A DNA stretch of 64,000 bases from NCBI RefSeq assembly GCF_016894245.1, contig NZ_CP069792.1, forward strand, positions 1,984,001 through 2,048,000, given 5' to 3'. The stretch's first letter is position 1. The number at the start of each line of letters is the position of its first letter. The position numbers were made by a program, and so were the translations under genes. This document shows, piece by piece, positions 41,374-51,918 of this stretch. Source of the DNA: Corynebacterium kroppenstedtii. GTDB taxonomy: Bacteria > Actinomycetota > Actinomycetes > Mycobacteriales > Mycobacteriaceae. A model generated the notes under the pieces. It searched no databases. It worked only from the letters and a program-made list of their open reading frames with translations, and was not told the DNA's origin.

Positions 41374-41910
41374 ATAAGTCTTCGTCGTATCCGAATTTTT
41401 GGAGACCCCGTATTGACAACACCGGCAGAACCGGTCACCGACTTTGACGAGCCATTGCGGATCCTCGTCGACGACATGATGGAAACCATGGATCACTACC
41501 GTGGTGCCGGTCTTGCCGCGAATCAGGTAGGGGTTTTGCGGCGGGTCTTCGTCTATAACTGTGGGGGCAGACGCGGTCACATCGTTAATCCGGTGTGGGA
41601 ACACGAGGGCGATGAAACCCAATATGGGCCGGAGGGCTGTCTTTCTGTTCCATCGATCCACGCCGATACTCGACGATGGATGAACGTTTCCGTCACCGGG
41701 CAGACTGTCGACGGGGACCCCGTGTCATTTTCGGCCGACGGTATTCTGGCACGCTGCATCCAGCATGAAACCGATCACCTCGACGGGGTGATGTACATGC
41801 GCAGGCTGGAGCCAGAGATTCGTAAAGAGACGATGGCGCAAATCCGTACCGCCGAATGGTTCGCACACCCTGAGCTAGCATACCGCGACAAAGATGGAGT
41901 GAAGAACTAA
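41374..41910 (+). CDS. def: peptide deformylase (start codon unusual)
   Basis: A zinc/iron hydrolase that removes the formyl group from new proteins. GAGLAANQVG (motif 1), EGCLSVP (motif 2, Cys ligand) and QHETDHLDG (motif 3, HExxH) are intact. The family N-terminus aligns from codon ATA at 41374 (ISLRRIRIFGDPVL), which is not a usual start codon. The only in-frame ATG/GTG/TTG before the GDPVL motif is TTG at 41326, with no ribosome binding site and 16 unconserved residues; a stop lies just above it. GGGAG sits at 41357-41361. The coordinate given takes the ATA position. fmt overlaps the stop by one base. Confidence 0.88.
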   Translation: MSLRRIRIFGDPVLTTPAEPVTDFDEPLRILVDDMMETMDHYRGAGLAANQVGVLRRVFVYNCGGRRGHIVNPVWEHEGDETQYGPEGCLSVPSIHADTRRWMNVSVTGQTVDGDPVSFSADGILARCIQHETDHLDGVMYMRRLEPEIRKETMAQIRTAEWFAHPELAYRDKDGVKN

Positions 41911-42947
41911 TGCGCGTTGTTTTTGCAGGAACCCCGACGCTGGCAGCGACTGCTTTACAAGCACTGCTTGATTCACATCACGACGTCGTTGCCGTCTTAA
42001 CGCGTCCCGATGCTCCTCGGGGTCGTGGCCGTCGGCTCTATCCCAGCCCTGTTGCTGAGCTCGCCGAAGCGCACGACATCCCTGTCATTAAGACTTCCAC
42101 GTTAAAAGACGCGTCGGTTATTGATTCCCTCGCGGAATACAAGCCGGACTGCATACCCGTCGTCGCTTATGGTGCTTTAGTGCCTCCAAACGTACTCACG
42201 CTACCTCGGTGGGGATGGGTCAACCTGCACTTTTCGCTGTTACCTCGTTGGCGAGGTGCAGCTCCTGTGCAGCGCGCCATTGAAGCGGGGGACAAGGAAA
42301 CAGGCGTGACCGTCTTCCGCATTGAGGAAGGGCTGGACACGGGCGACATATTTGCGTCGGCACCCGCCGACATCCGTGACGATGACACTACCGGTTCACT
42401 CATGGAACGGCTGACCAATCAGGGTGCCCAGGTTCTCGTCGACACTCTGGACGCTATCGAGAATGGATCGGCAACACCGACACCGCAAAGTGACGACGGT
42501 GCGACCTATGCCAAGAAGATTTCCACTGAGGACAAGCGCATCGACTGGAATAAGCCAGCATTGACGGTCGACCAGGTAATCCGTGCGGTCACACCTGATC
42601 CCGGAGCATGGACACTGCTTGGGGACGACCGAATCCGCGTCGGAGCCGTACGACCTATTACCGATCCACGGGACCCTATCGAAAAGTCGCTGTCTTTAGC
42701 GCCCGGAGAGATTGCGTGGAAAAAGAACCGCGTGTGGGTGGGAACCGCGGATTATCCTGTGCAACTCGGCTCTGTCCAGGCGCCAGGTAAAAAGATGATG
42801 GAGGCCGGAGCGTGGGTGAGAGGCGCGCACCTTGCCAATGGCCTCGACAACGATAAGTCGGCTCAGAATAATTCAGCTCAGAGCAATCCAGCAGAACGAG
42901 CTGAATCGTACGATGACACACCGCATGAAGGGACGCGTTTTCAATGA
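41910..42947 (+). CDS. fmt: methionyl-tRNA formyltransferase
   Basis: A 345-residue enzyme formylating initiator Met-tRNA. The N-terminal formyltransferase fold has MRVVFAGTP at the start and the active-site region NLHFSLLPRWRGAAPVQRAI; the C-terminal OB domain binds tRNA. The end is extended by about 30 Asn/Ser/Gln-rich residues. ATG overlaps the def stop (TAATG), which couples the two partner enzymes, and the stop overlaps rsmB as ATGA. Confidence 0.96.
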   Translation: MRVVFAGTPTLAATALQALLDSHHDVVAVLTRPDAPRGRGRRLYPSPVAELAEAHDIPVIKTSTLKDASVIDSLAEYKPDCIPVVAYGALVPPNVLTLPRWGWVNLHFSLLPRWRGAAPVQRAIEAGDKETGVTVFRIEEGLDTGDIFASAPADIRDDDTTGSLMERLTNQGAQVLVDTLDAIENGSATPTPQSDDGATYAKKISTEDKRIDWNKPALTVDQVIRAVTPDPGAWTLLGDDRIRVGAVRPITDPRDPIEKSLSLAPGEIAWKKNRVWVGTADYPVQLGSVQAPGKKMMEAGAWVRGAHLANGLDNDKSAQNNSAQSNPAERAESYDDTPHEGTRFQ

Positions 42948-44518
42948 GTGGAGGATTTCGTTCGCGCAGTGAATCAGCGCGTCATCTCACGTCTGATGCC
43001 AAGGGGGCGAAGCAGACACCGTCGGATAGAGGAGCGTCGCACCCGGATAGAAAAACGCAACAGCAACGGCGAAATCGCCAGCGAAACGACAGTAACAAGC
43101 GCCACCAGCATCAACGGAATTCGTCAGGTGGGAGTAAAGCGAATAGAACACCTGCACGTGAGCACCATCGGGATATACCACGCTATGTTGCGTGGCAAGC
43201 ACTTTTCCGCGTCGACACCGAAAACGCCTTCGGCAACATCATTCTTCCGTCGCTCATGAAGGATTACGGTCTGACGGGTCGGGATGCAGCATTCATTACC
43301 GAGTTAGGTTACGGATCATTGCGGGCTCAGGGGCTGGTGGATGCAGTGATCGGTGAGTGCTCTAGCCGTCCCCTCGAAGCCATCGATCCCGCTGTCATTG
43401 CCGTGCTCCGCTTGGGGACGTACCAACTTTTACGGATGCGCGTTGGCAATCACGCTGCGGTCAATACTTCAGTGGATTTATGTCAAGAGGTCGATCAACC
43501 GAAAGCTAAGGGATTTGTGAATGCCGTTCTCCACTCCGTCGCGCAGCGCACAGAATCAGAGTGGATAGATCACCTCACTCACGATGCTGATCCGTTTGAA
43601 CGCTTGGCTCTGGCAACAGCTCACCCCGAGTGGATCGTCAAAGTTTTCCGGGATTCACTGGGTGACTATGCCATTTCCGAATTATCTGATGCGTTAATTG
43701 CTGACGATGCGCGACCGCGTGTTCACCTCGTCGCTCGTCCTGGCGAGATCACTGCGGAAGAGCTGGCACTCGTAACCGGTGGTGAGCAGACTTCATATTC
43801 TCCCTATGGCGTGGTTCTCGAGGAGGGCGATCCGGGCGCTATCCCCGCTGTTCGAGAGGGCATGGCTGCGGTGCAGGATGAGGGGTCCCAGCTGATCGCC
43901 CGTGCTGCCGCCGAGGCACCTCTTGAAGGAGATGAGACAGGTCAGTGGCTTGATTTTTGCGCAGGTCCGGGCGGAAAAACTGCATTGATGGCGTGCCTTG
44001 CGCGCATTGATGGTGCCCACGTTGATGCGGTCGAACCTGTTCCTCACCGGGCGCGGTTGGTCGAAAAAACAACCTCTGGTCTTCCCGTGACAGTCCATAC
44101 AGTTGATGGGCGACAGTCTGGCCTCGACGCGCATTATGATCGCACGCTGGTTGATGCTCCATGTACAGGACTCGGGGCGCTACGACGTCGGCCCGAAGCG
44201 CGTTGGCGAAAGTCCCCGGACGACGTCCCCGGGCTCGTTTCGTTGCAACGAGAGCTGCTGGCTGCGGGGGCTGAACTTACTCGCCCCGGTGGAATAGTGG
44301 TGTACTCAACGTGCTCGCCTCATCTCGAAGAGACCGTCAAGATTGTGGACTGGGCAGAAAAGAATTGCCCACTTCAACCTTTGGATACCGTCGACTATAT
44401 GTGCGGAATGCAACACTGCCGCGCTGGCGAGAATGCTGTCCAAATGTGGCCTCACCGCCACGGAACGGACGCGATGTTCGTTCAAATTTTCCGCCGGAGC
44501 GCGACGCCAGAGCGGTAA
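42944..44518 (+). CDS. rsmB: 16S rRNA (cytosine-967-C5)-methyltransferase
   Basis: A 524-residue RsmB/Sun protein. The first 75 residues are very basic and Gln/Arg/Asn-rich and have no fold I recognise. A NusB-like RNA-binding domain follows (ARYVAWQALFRVD-like start), then the SAM domain with LDFCAGPGGKTALMA. The catalytic Cys lies in VDAPCTGLGALRRRPE, and the second Cys in YSTCSPHLEE. ATGA overlap with fmt. Confidence 0.94.
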   Translation: MSGGFRSRSESARHLTSDAKGAKQTPSDRGASHPDRKTQQQRRNRQRNDSNKRHQHQRNSSGGSKANRTPAREHHRDIPRYVAWQALFRVDTENAFGNIILPSLMKDYGLTGRDAAFITELGYGSLRAQGLVDAVIGECSSRPLEAIDPAVIAVLRLGTYQLLRMRVGNHAAVNTSVDLCQEVDQPKAKGFVNAVLHSVAQRTESEWIDHLTHDADPFERLALATAHPEWIVKVFRDSLGDYAISELSDALIADDARPRVHLVARPGEITAEELALVTGGEQTSYSPYGVVLEEGDPGAIPAVREGMAAVQDEGSQLIARAAAEAPLEGDETGQWLDFCAGPGGKTALMACLARIDGAHVDAVEPVPHRARLVEKTTSGLPVTVHTVDGRQSGLDAHYDRTLVDAPCTGLGALRRRPEARWRKSPDDVPGLVSLQRELLAAGAELTRPGGIVVYSTCSPHLEETVKIVDWAEKNCPLQPLDTVDYMCGMQHCRAGENAVQMWPHRHGTDAMFVQIFRRSATPER

Positions 44519-44527
44519 CATGTTGCC

Positions 44528-45307
44528 ATGACATCACGACTGGAACCATCCGCTGGGGTATCCACACAGGCCACCCCACTTATCGCCCCATCGATCCTTT
44601 CAGCAGACTTCGCCCACCTCGCACGGGACCTTGACGCAGTTTCTCACGCTGACTGGATCCATGTGGATGTGATGGACGGTCATTTCGTGCCGAATCTCAG
44701 TTTCGGGTTGCCTATTGCACAAGCGGTTGCGCGAGAAACTCAACTCCCTCTGGATTGTCATCTGATGATTGACGATCCTGAGCGATGGGCTCCCGACTAC
44801 GCCGAATTCTATTCCGTCACTTTTCATGCCGAAGCGGTCGATAACATCGACGCCGCTATCGCGTTGGCACAGACATTGCGCGCGGCAGGAACTCGAGCGG
44901 GAATTAGTATTAAGCCGAAAACACCAGTTGACGAGGTTCTCGCGCATCTAGACGAATTCGACATGGTTCTAGTCATGTCAGTGGAACCTGGATTCGGTGG
45001 CCAGACATTTATGCCAGAGGTTCTCGGCAAAGTACGCGCTCTGCGTCAACGCGCAGATCAGATGTGGGCTAGGGAGACAAGCGATGGTAGAGGGGATGGC
45101 CGCTGTCTTATTGAGATCGACGGTGGGATATCCACCGACACTATTGCTAGCGCCGCCGAAGCCGGTGTTGATGTTTTTGTCGCTGGATCGGCGGTGTACA
45201 AAGCCGATTCTCCCAACGCTGCCATTGATGAACTTCGTGAGCATGCGCGTGCGGGGTATGCGTCGGCGCACCGCGGGCCTCACACCTTCGCCGGACATCA
45301 GAAATAA
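44528..45307 (+). CDS. rpe: ribulose-phosphate 3-epimerase
   Basis: A 259-residue TIM-barrel epimerase (ribulose 5-phosphate to xylulose 5-phosphate). IAPSILSADF, DVMDGHFVPNLSFG, HLMIDDPERW, MSVEPGFGGQ and EIDGGIS hold the metal and catalytic residues. It exceeds the usual 220 residues by an N-terminal extension of about 18 and a short charged segment near residue 185. ribD starts within its stop codon. Confidence 0.96.
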   Translation: MTSRLEPSAGVSTQATPLIAPSILSADFAHLARDLDAVSHADWIHVDVMDGHFVPNLSFGLPIAQAVARETQLPLDCHLMIDDPERWAPDYAEFYSVTFHAEAVDNIDAAIALAQTLRAAGTRAGISIKPKTPVDEVLAHLDEFDMVLVMSVEPGFGGQTFMPEVLGKVRALRQRADQMWARETSDGRGDGRCLIEIDGGISTDTIASAAEAGVDVFVAGSAVYKADSPNAAIDELREHARAGYASAHRGPHTFAGHQK

Positions 45308-46380
45308 TGCACAAGTCGACGCCATCCCATGGTGACATGATCGGCCAGCACCCTGTGAACGTTATCGAACACGCCATGGATCGGGCTGCCGAGCTTGGAT
45401 GGGAAGCGAAGGGAACGACTAGTCCAAATCCGCCGGTAGGAGCTGTCATTATTGATGCCGACGGGCGGATTGTTGGCCAAGGACATACACAACCGGCAGG
45501 TGGCCCACATGCCGAAGTCATGGCAGTTCGAGATGCTGGCGATGCGACCGTGGGCGCTACTGCCGTCGTTACTTTGGAGCCTTGTGCTCACACCGGTCGG
45601 ACTGGCCCATGCACTGACGTGCTCCTTGCCGCTGGGATATCCACAGTCGTGTATGCGGTGCCCGACCCGAACCCGGTAGCTCATGGTGGGCACGCGGTTT
45701 TAACCGAAAAAGGTCTCACTGTCATAGGTGGCTTTCGTGCTGCTGAAGTGCGTCAGGGAGCGCTACGTTCGTGGCTGCATCGTATAGCTACTGGTCGGGC
45801 AATGGTTACCCTGAAAGTTGCTGCCACCTTGGATGGCCGTGTTGCAGCGCCTGATGGAACATCACAGTGGATCACTTCTGTCGACGCTCGTAACTATGTT
45901 CATCGCGACCGCGCTACCCGCGACGCTCTGATTGTCGGGACGGGGACCGTTATAGCCGATAACCCACGCTTGACGGCGCGCACACCAGACGGGACTCTCT
46001 ACGCGCATCAGCCGGACCACGTGATCATTGGCTCCCGCCCCATTTCGGACGAAGCGAAGATATTCGCACACGCACGGTCGCAGCGCTTTAATACCCACGA
46101 TCTATCCCACGTTATTCAGGACCTCACTCAGCAGGGATACGTCGATCTCCTCATTGAGGGCGGACCGACAGTGGCTTCTGCTGCATTAGACCAGGGGATT
46201 GTTGACCACATTCACTGGTACGTAGCACCGAGCATCCTTGGCTCCGGGCTGCCGGCAATACAGATTCCTCACGTATCAACTCTCACCGATAGGCATAACT
46301 TCACCATCGAGCACATTACTCAGCTCGGCCCTGATCTCCTCATCGACGCTCATCGTCACGCTGAATCGTCGCTGGAGTGA
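45307..46380 (+). CDS. ribD: bifunctional riboflavin deaminase/reductase
   Basis: A 357-residue fusion. The N-terminal cytidine deaminase-like domain has PPVGAVI, the zinc motif HAE in GGPHAEVMAV, and EPCAHTGRTGPC. The C-terminal dihydrofolate reductase-like domain has KVAATLDGRVA and LIEGGPTVASA. It carries out steps two and three of riboflavin synthesis. ATG overlaps the rpe stop (TAATG). No FMN riboswitch is visible before it. Confidence 0.96.
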   Translation: MHKSTPSHGDMIGQHPVNVIEHAMDRAAELGWEAKGTTSPNPPVGAVIIDADGRIVGQGHTQPAGGPHAEVMAVRDAGDATVGATAVVTLEPCAHTGRTGPCTDVLLAAGISTVVYAVPDPNPVAHGGHAVLTEKGLTVIGGFRAAEVRQGALRSWLHRIATGRAMVTLKVAATLDGRVAAPDGTSQWITSVDARNYVHRDRATRDALIVGTGTVIADNPRLTARTPDGTLYAHQPDHVIIGSRPISDEAKIFAHARSQRFNTHDLSHVIQDLTQQGYVDLLIEGGPTVASAALDQGIVDHIHWYVAPSILGSGLPAIQIPHVSTLTDRHNFTIEHITQLGPDLLIDAHRHAESSLE

Positions 46381-46467
46381 ATTATCAGAGTGAATTACCA
46401 GCAGGCTGAGTCGTTCTAATCATGATCGGAATGCTTATGGACAGAAAGACAGACGCAGAAAGATAGA

Positions 46468-47184
46468 ATGGCAATCGTGTTTACTGGCATCGTTGAAGCT
46501 CTTGGAACAGTCGTAGCTATTGATCGAGGAGCAGAATTGCCCTCAGATCAGGCTGGGGACCCGTCGTCGAATAAAGAACGAGATACTCCCGATTTCATCA
46601 GGATTACTGTTGATGCACCAGGAGTCACCGATACCCTCAGTAGGGGAGACTCCCTCGCAGTCAACGGTGTGTGCTTGACTGAGGCTGGTCATGAGGGAAC
46701 GGCGGTAATCATGGACGTTATGGGCGAAACTCTTGATCGCACAACCCTGGGCGATATTCGCCCCGGTGACCAGGTCAACCTTGAACGGGCAGTACAACCA
46801 TCACAACGTCTCGGGGGGCATATAGTTCAAGGCCATGTCGATGGAACAGCCCGGTTGCTCTCACGAGATCCTCACGATCGATGGGAGGTATTCCGTTTTA
46901 GTCTCCCATCAGATTTAGCTCGATATGTTGTTGAAAAGGGATCTATCGCGGTCAGTGGAACATCACTCACCGTCTCCGCGGTGGCACCTCCCGATACTGC
47001 CGACCCGTGGTTTGAGGTCTCATTAATCCCGACCACCCTGCGGGATACGATCCTCGGCTCACTCAGAGTGGCCGCCCCGGTCAACATCGAGGTCGATATT
47101 GTGGCTAAATACATCGAACGCAATGCCAATGTCCGGGGTTACGTCCACGCGTTGACCGATCCAGCAGATCAGCAGTCGAAATAA
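46468..47184 (+). CDS. ribE: riboflavin synthase, alpha chain
   Basis: A 238-residue trimeric synthase with two lumazine-binding barrels: [10 protein letters not shown] and [11 protein letters not shown] in the first, [13 protein letters not shown] and [12 protein letters not shown] in the second. It converts two lumazines to riboflavin. The family usually begins at the F-T-G-I-V motif, so GTG 46477 may be the true start; ATG 46468 has a GAAAG-like site upstream. The first barrel has an acidic insertion of about 20 residues after residue 20. Confidence 0.95.
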   Translation: MAIVFTGIVEALGTVVAIDRGAELPSDQAGDPSSNKERDTPDFIRITVDAPGVTDTLSRGDSLAVNGVCLTEAGHEGTAVIMDVMGETLDRTTLGDIRPGDQVNLERAVQPSQRLGGHIVQGHVDGTARLLSRDPHDRWEVFRFSLPSDLARYVVEKGSIAVSGTSLTVSAVAPPDTADPWFEVSLIPTTLRDTILGSLRVAAPVNIEVDIVAKYIERNANVRGYVHALTDPADQQSK

Positions 47185-47209
47185 TAGAAGACGGAAGCTA
47201 GAAAAGACG

Positions 47210-48595
47210 ATGGAACAACATGCCGTGACTACACAACATAAAGATCTCGCACAGCCCCAGAGTCATTCCCCTTATCAACGCTCTGATTCTCAGGATTCAC
47301 ATATGTACCGTGGGAGTATCCAGCTCAACACCGTTGACGAGGCTATCCGCGACATCGCAGCAGGCAAGCCAGTGATCGTCGTCGATGACGAGGATCGTGA
47401 AAACGAAGGCGATATGATCATCGCCGCTGACCGTATTACTGCGACGTCGCTCGCGTTCATGGTGCGGTATTCATCGGGGTATGTGTGTGTCGGAATGACT
47501 GACGACGACGCTGACCGGTGCGATCTCCCGCCCATGGTTACCCGAAACCAGGACAAGAAAAGCACAGCGTATACAGTCACAGTTGACGCGGCAGAAGGCG
47601 GAACCACCGGCATTTCAGCCACTGATCGTGCACACACCATTCGATTACTGGCGTCTCGTGATTCCGGGCCCGGGGATTTCACACGGCCTGGCCATGTGGT
47701 CCCTCTTCGAGCCCGACCGGGAGGAGTTCTTGTTCGTGCCGGGCATACCGAGGCTGCCGTTGATCTGGCGCGGCTTGCTCACCTCAATCCTGCCGGGGCA
47801 CTCTGTGAGGTAGTGAGTGAAGAAGATCCCACTACCATGGCACGAGGACCCGAGCTACGTCGGTTCGCCGACGAGCATTCGCTCGTGATGATCTCCATCG
47901 ACCAGCTCATTGCTTACCGACGGAACACGGAGCAACTCGTCGAACGCGTTGTGGAGACCACGCTTCCGACGTCGTATGGCCGTTTTACCGCCATCGGATA
48001 TAGAAGCGTCATTGATGGACTAGAGCACGTAGCCCTCGTCGTCGGTGACCCTTCTGATAATGGTGGGGAAGATGTCCTCGTAAGAGTCCACTCTGAATGT
48101 CTCACCGGAGATGTTTTTGGCTCGCGCCGGTGTGACTGTGGCGATCAGCTCCATCAAGCAATGGAAGAGGTGTACAAGGAGGGACGCGGCGTCGTCCTAT
48201 ATATGCGTGGTCACGAGGGCCGGGGGATTGGTCTTCTGAACAAGTTGCAAGCCTATAAGCTGCAAGATGACGGTTATGACACTGTTGATGCCAATATTGA
48301 ACTAGGTAAGCCAGCTGATGCTCGTGAATACGGGACCGGATCGGCAATATTGTCCGACCTCGGTGTCAAATCCATGATCCTCTTGTCCAATAATCCGACG
48401 AAACGAGCGGGGCTGAAGGGGCATGGCTTACGAATCAGTGGTCGTCGAAGTATTGAGGTCAATGTGTACCCCGAAAACCTCAACTATCTTCGCACTAAGC
48501 GTGACAAGATGGGTCACGATTTACCTAGTTTAAATGCGTGGGAGGCAGCTCACACCCCAGGGCACACCGAGCCTTCTGACAACCTGCACGATTAA
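47210..48595 (+). CDS. ribBA: 3,4-dihydroxybutanone 4-phosphate synthase / GTP cyclohydrolase II
   Basis: A 461-residue fusion. The RibB half has [10 protein letters not shown] (metal and substrate) and ends near residue 240. The RibA half has [20 protein letters not shown] with three zinc Cys, and [10 protein letters not shown] with catalytic residues. It supplies both precursors of riboflavin. The first 30 residues are Gln/Ser-rich, and ATG at residue 32 could also serve as a start. Confidence 0.96.
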   Translation: MEQHAVTTQHKDLAQPQSHSPYQRSDSQDSHMYRGSIQLNTVDEAIRDIAAGKPVIVVDDEDRENEGDMIIAADRITATSLAFMVRYSSGYVCVGMTDDDADRCDLPPMVTRNQDKKSTAYTVTVDAAEGGTTGISATDRAHTIRLLASRDSGPGDFTRPGHVVPLRARPGGVLVRAGHTEAAVDLARLAHLNPAGALCEVVSEEDPTTMARGPELRRFADEHSLVMISIDQLIAYRRNTEQLVERVVETTLPTSYGRFTAIGYRSVIDGLEHVALVVGDPSDNGGEDVLVRVHSECLTGDVFGSRRCDCGDQLHQAMEEVYKEGRGVVLYMRGHEGRGIGLLNKLQAYKLQDDGYDTVDANIELGKPADAREYGTGSAILSDLGVKSMILLSNNPTKRAGLKGHGLRISGRRSIEVNVYPENLNYLRTKRDKMGHDLPSLNAWEAAHTPGHTEPSDNLHD

Positions 48596-48695
48596 AGGCG
48601 CATCAGGTCTACGTCTATCCTCCGTACTGTGAACGCGGACACCAACTCGCGCCAGCGCATGTCACTCCCGCACATACCACCGAAAGGAATAACTC

Positions 48696-49175
48696 ATGAG
48701 TGGCGAGGGAAGCCCCACCATCACCATCGAACCCGGATCTGCACACGGACTCCGTGTCGCCATCGTTGTCTCGGAATGGAATCGAGACATTACCAATGAA
48801 TTAGCATCTCAGGCACGACAAGCAGGGGAGACAACCGGGGCAGAGGTCACCGTCATTCCGGTTGTCGGTGCACTCGAAATCCCCGTCGTCGTCAAGAAAG
48901 CCACCCAAGCGTATGACGCGGTCGTAGCCCTGGGCTGTGTCATCCAAGGGGGAACGCCCCACTTTGACCACGTATGTAACGCGGTGACATATGGATTGAC
49001 GAAAATTGCCGTGGAGACAGACATACCCGTGGGAAACGGTGTTCTTACTTGCACCACTCATGAACAAGCCGTCGACCGGGCTGGTGGCCCGACAGCGCAT
49101 GAAAACAAAGGTGCTGAGGCCATGATTGCTGCCATTCATACTGCTCAAACACTAAAAAAGATGAAAGTGGATTAA
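48696..49175 (+). CDS. ribH: 6,7-dimethyl-8-ribityllumazine synthase
   Basis: A 159-residue lumazine synthase, normal length. VVSEWNRDIT, VVGALEIPVVVKK, LGCVIQGGTPHFDHVC (catalytic His) and GVLTCTTHEQA are the conserved blocks. AAAGGA precedes ATG. It makes the substrate of RibE and completes the set ribD-ribE-ribBA-ribH in the usual actinobacterial order. Confidence 0.97.
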   Translation: MSGEGSPTITIEPGSAHGLRVAIVVSEWNRDITNELASQARQAGETTGAEVTVIPVVGALEIPVVVKKATQAYDAVVALGCVIQGGTPHFDHVCNAVTYGLTKIAVETDIPVGNGVLTCTTHEQAVDRAGGPTAHENKGAEAMIAAIHTAQTLKKMKVD

Positions 49176-49280
49176 AAGAGCAACCCCGCAGTGTTCTGAC
49201 TACAGAGGCAGTATCCACGAACAGCATCCACACCGAGTACAAATTCGGTAACAGTGAAGAAAAAAGGTAGGGTCGGAGCC

Positions 49281-49793
49281 GTGAGTAATGGTGTGAGCGA
49301 AACGAACATGTCTGAGGACTACCTCGCATATGACACGCCCACCACGAGCACCGCACCATGGGAACTCGTAGTGACGTCCACAAAATTAAAGCAGTGGACC
49401 TGGGCCGGCGTCGTTGTCATCATGGCCATTCACATCTTCATGGCCCTGGTCGTCCGTGTCGGTTACACAGGTGCGGCGGTGACCACTGTGGATCAATGGT
49501 CTTTCATTGGGATCGGCATTATCTTTTCTGGAATATGGATGCTGGGACTACGCCCACGGGTCCGAGTCAATAAAGACGGAGTAGAGGTACGTAATTTCCT
49601 TAATCCTCAGTTTTATCCGTGGGAGATCGTGCACGGTTTAAGTTTCCCGAAAAACTCACGGACTGCGCGGTTAGAACTCCCAGATTTCGAGTTCGTGTCG
49701 ATGTGGGCTTTCCAAGCTGCCGACGGTAACCGAGTTGTCGACGCCGTTAACAATTTCCGCTTACTAGAAGACGCCTACCTTCCGGAGGACTAG
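49281..49793 (+). CDS. PH-domain membrane protein
   Basis: A protein of about 170 residues. Two membrane segments (about residues 42-65 and 75-92) are followed by a cytoplasmic bacterial PH domain with LRPRVRVNKDGVEVRNFL and the PWEIVHGLSFP turn. Function is unknown. A homologous gene between ribH and uvrC is conserved in mycobacteria and corynebacteria. The start is uncertain: GTG 49281 (with AGGG upstream), GTG 49254 or ATG 49308. Confidence 0.8.
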   Translation: MSNGVSETNMSEDYLAYDTPTTSTAPWELVVTSTKLKQWTWAGVVVIMAIHIFMALVVRVGYTGAAVTTVDQWSFIGIGIIFSGIWMLGLRPRVRVNKDGVEVRNFLNPQFYPWEIVHGLSFPKNSRTARLELPDFEFVSMWAFQAADGNRVVDAVNNFRLLEDAYLPED

Positions 49794-49796
49794 CCT

Positions 49797-51914
49797 GTGG
49801 CCAATCCCGCCACATATCGCCCGGCAGCAGGGACAATTCCCACCGAGCCGGGAGTGTATACATTCCGGGATCCAGAAGACCGAGTGTTATACGTCGGAAA
49901 AGCCAAGAATCTTCGGGCTCGGTTATCTAACTACTTTCAGACACCCGAGCATCTCCACCCGCGAACGCGTCAGATGGTATTTGCCGCGTCCCAAGTTCGA
50001 TGGACAGTGGTTGCCTCGGAAGATGAGGCTCTCAACCTCGAATACACCTGGATCAAGCGGTTTAACCCGCGATACAACGTGGTCTTTCGTGACGATAAGA
50101 GCTATCCGATGCTCGCGGTATCTCAACGAGAGCGGATCCCACGTGCCTGGGTCTACCGGGGACCACGCCGGAAAGGCGTTCGTTATTTCGGTCCTTTCCC
50201 CAAGGTATGGGCTGTCCGAGAATCCCTCGAATCACTCACTCAAGTTTTCCCGGTAAGGACTTGCTCAAAAGGTGTGTACCACCGCCATGAGCTCCTGGGG
50301 CGACCCTGTCTTCTGGGCTATATCGATAAGTGTTCTGCACCGTGTATTGGCCGTATTTCCGAAGAAGACCACCGAAAATTAATTACCGGCTTATGCTCTG
50401 TTTTTGCAGGTAATTCCCGCGAAATCGTTAAGAGCTTGACCGCTGATATGGAGGCGGCAGCTACAGAACTCAATTTCGAGAAAGCTGCACATCTCCGCGA
50501 CGATATTGAAGCGATAAAAGCTGTCTCGGAAAAGCAAGCCATTGTGCTCCCCGAGGACACAGATACTGATTTAATCGGAGTGTCCGCAGATGAACTGGAA
50601 GCCGCTGTCCAGATTTTCACTGTGCGACGGGGGCGAATCCACGGCCAGCGTGCATGGGTAGTGGAGCGTAGTGGTGATTCGGAGGATTCAATCGGCGCGC
50701 TCATTCGTGAGTTTCTACTGCAGTACTACAGCGATGAAGTCGAACGCGCTCAGGAGACCACAGAAAACACAACAGCTGTTGAAGGCTCAAGAGTTCTCGA
50801 TGATGTTCGCCAACCGGTTCCGCGCGAGGTTCTTGTCATGGAAGAGCCCGAAGACATCACACAGATCGGTGAGTATTTGTCGGGGTTGAGGGGCGCGCAT
50901 ATTGACATTCGTGTTCCTCAACGTGGTGATAAAAGAGCCCTCATGGACACCGTCGTTCGCAATGCCGCAGAATCCTTGCATCAGCACAAACTGCGGCGAA
51001 CTGGAGACCTCACGGCTCGTAGCGCTGCAATAGAAGCAATCCAAGAAAGCTTGGGTATGGCAGAGCCACCGCTTCGCATCGAGTGCACCGACATTTCCCA
51101 CCTCCAGGGAACAGACGTCGTGGCTTCCCTGGTCGTTTTTGAAGATGGGGCTCCGAAAAAATCGGACTACCGCCGCTACAAAATCAAGGAAGCAGCAGGA
51201 GAGGGGCATTCAGACGACGTTGCGAGTATTAAAGAAGTAGTTCGCAGACGATTTTTGCGGTACAGGAAGGGCTCCACGGAGGTCCCCGACGACGGCGCTG
51301 TAGCGGATAGTATCGCGGCTGAGGAAAGCAGGCTGGCTCCGTCTGAGGTGGCTGAGGTGGATACCAATGCTGACCTGGCCGATCCGTCGGCAACCAAACG
51401 CTTTGCTTATTCTCCTCAGCTTTTTGTGGTCGACGGTGGTGCACCTCAGGTTAATGCAGCTCAAGAGGTGTTAGATGAGTTGGGAATTACCGACGTCACC
51501 TTGTGCGGTATAGCGAAACGTCTTGAGGAAGTGTGGCTACCGCATGAGGAGTATCCGGTGATTCTTCCACGTCGCTCCGAGGGGTTATATCTCTTCCAAA
51601 ACATCCGTGATGAAGCACACCGCGTGGCAATTACGTACCAACGGTCGCGACGGACGGGGCGGCTGCGTCAATCAGAACTGGACAACATCGCCGGACTGGG
51701 TGAGAAACGCAAGGCTGATTTATTAAAGACGTTCGGCAGTGTGGCGCAAATTAAAAAAGCGAGTATTGATGATCTAACAACTGCTAATGGCATTGGTCCG
51801 GCACTAGCTGCGTTGGTGTATGAAGGCCTACACGGAAAGCCAGATCGGGATTCTGACGTGCCGAATAGCGTCCCGAAGGATCCCGGCCCGAAAAATAGGA
51901 ACCAAAACAAGTAA
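49797..51914 (+). CDS. uvrC: excinuclease ABC subunit C
   Basis: A 705-residue nuclease of nucleotide excision repair that makes both incisions. The GIY-YIG domain ([22 protein letters not shown]) is at about residues 14-95, and the UVR motif [14 protein letters not shown] near 225. The RNase H-like domain has [11 protein letters not shown], and a C-terminal helix-hairpin-helix pair is present. Two acidic insertions (about 317-335 and 491-536) lengthen it. GTG lies three bases after the PH gene; GGAGG precedes it. Confidence 0.96.
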   Translation: MANPATYRPAAGTIPTEPGVYTFRDPEDRVLYVGKAKNLRARLSNYFQTPEHLHPRTRQMVFAASQVRWTVVASEDEALNLEYTWIKRFNPRYNVVFRDDKSYPMLAVSQRERIPRAWVYRGPRRKGVRYFGPFPKVWAVRESLESLTQVFPVRTCSKGVYHRHELLGRPCLLGYIDKCSAPCIGRISEEDHRKLITGLCSVFAGNSREIVKSLTADMEAAATELNFEKAAHLRDDIEAIKAVSEKQAIVLPEDTDTDLIGVSADELEAAVQIFTVRRGRIHGQRAWVVERSGDSEDSIGALIREFLLQYYSDEVERAQETTENTTAVEGSRVLDDVRQPVPREVLVMEEPEDITQIGEYLSGLRGAHIDIRVPQRGDKRALMDTVVRNAAESLHQHKLRRTGDLTARSAAIEAIQESLGMAEPPLRIECTDISHLQGTDVVASLVVFEDGAPKKSDYRRYKIKEAAGEGHSDDVASIKEVVRRRFLRYRKGSTEVPDDGAVADSIAAEESRLAPSEVAEVDTNADLADPSATKRFAYSPQLFVVDGGAPQVNAAQEVLDELGITDVTLCGIAKRLEEVWLPHEEYPVILPRRSEGLYLFQNIRDEAHRVAITYQRSRRTGRLRQSELDNIAGLGEKRKADLLKTFGSVAQIKKASIDDLTTANGIGPALAALVYEGLHGKPDRDSDVPNSVPKDPGPKNRNQNK

Positions 51915-51918
51915 AGTA

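Noticed and set aside
46381..46467. Possible FMN riboswitch in the rib region
   Set aside because: The gap of 87 bases is too short and lacks the AGGGGCAG-like core; the region before ribD has no gap at all.
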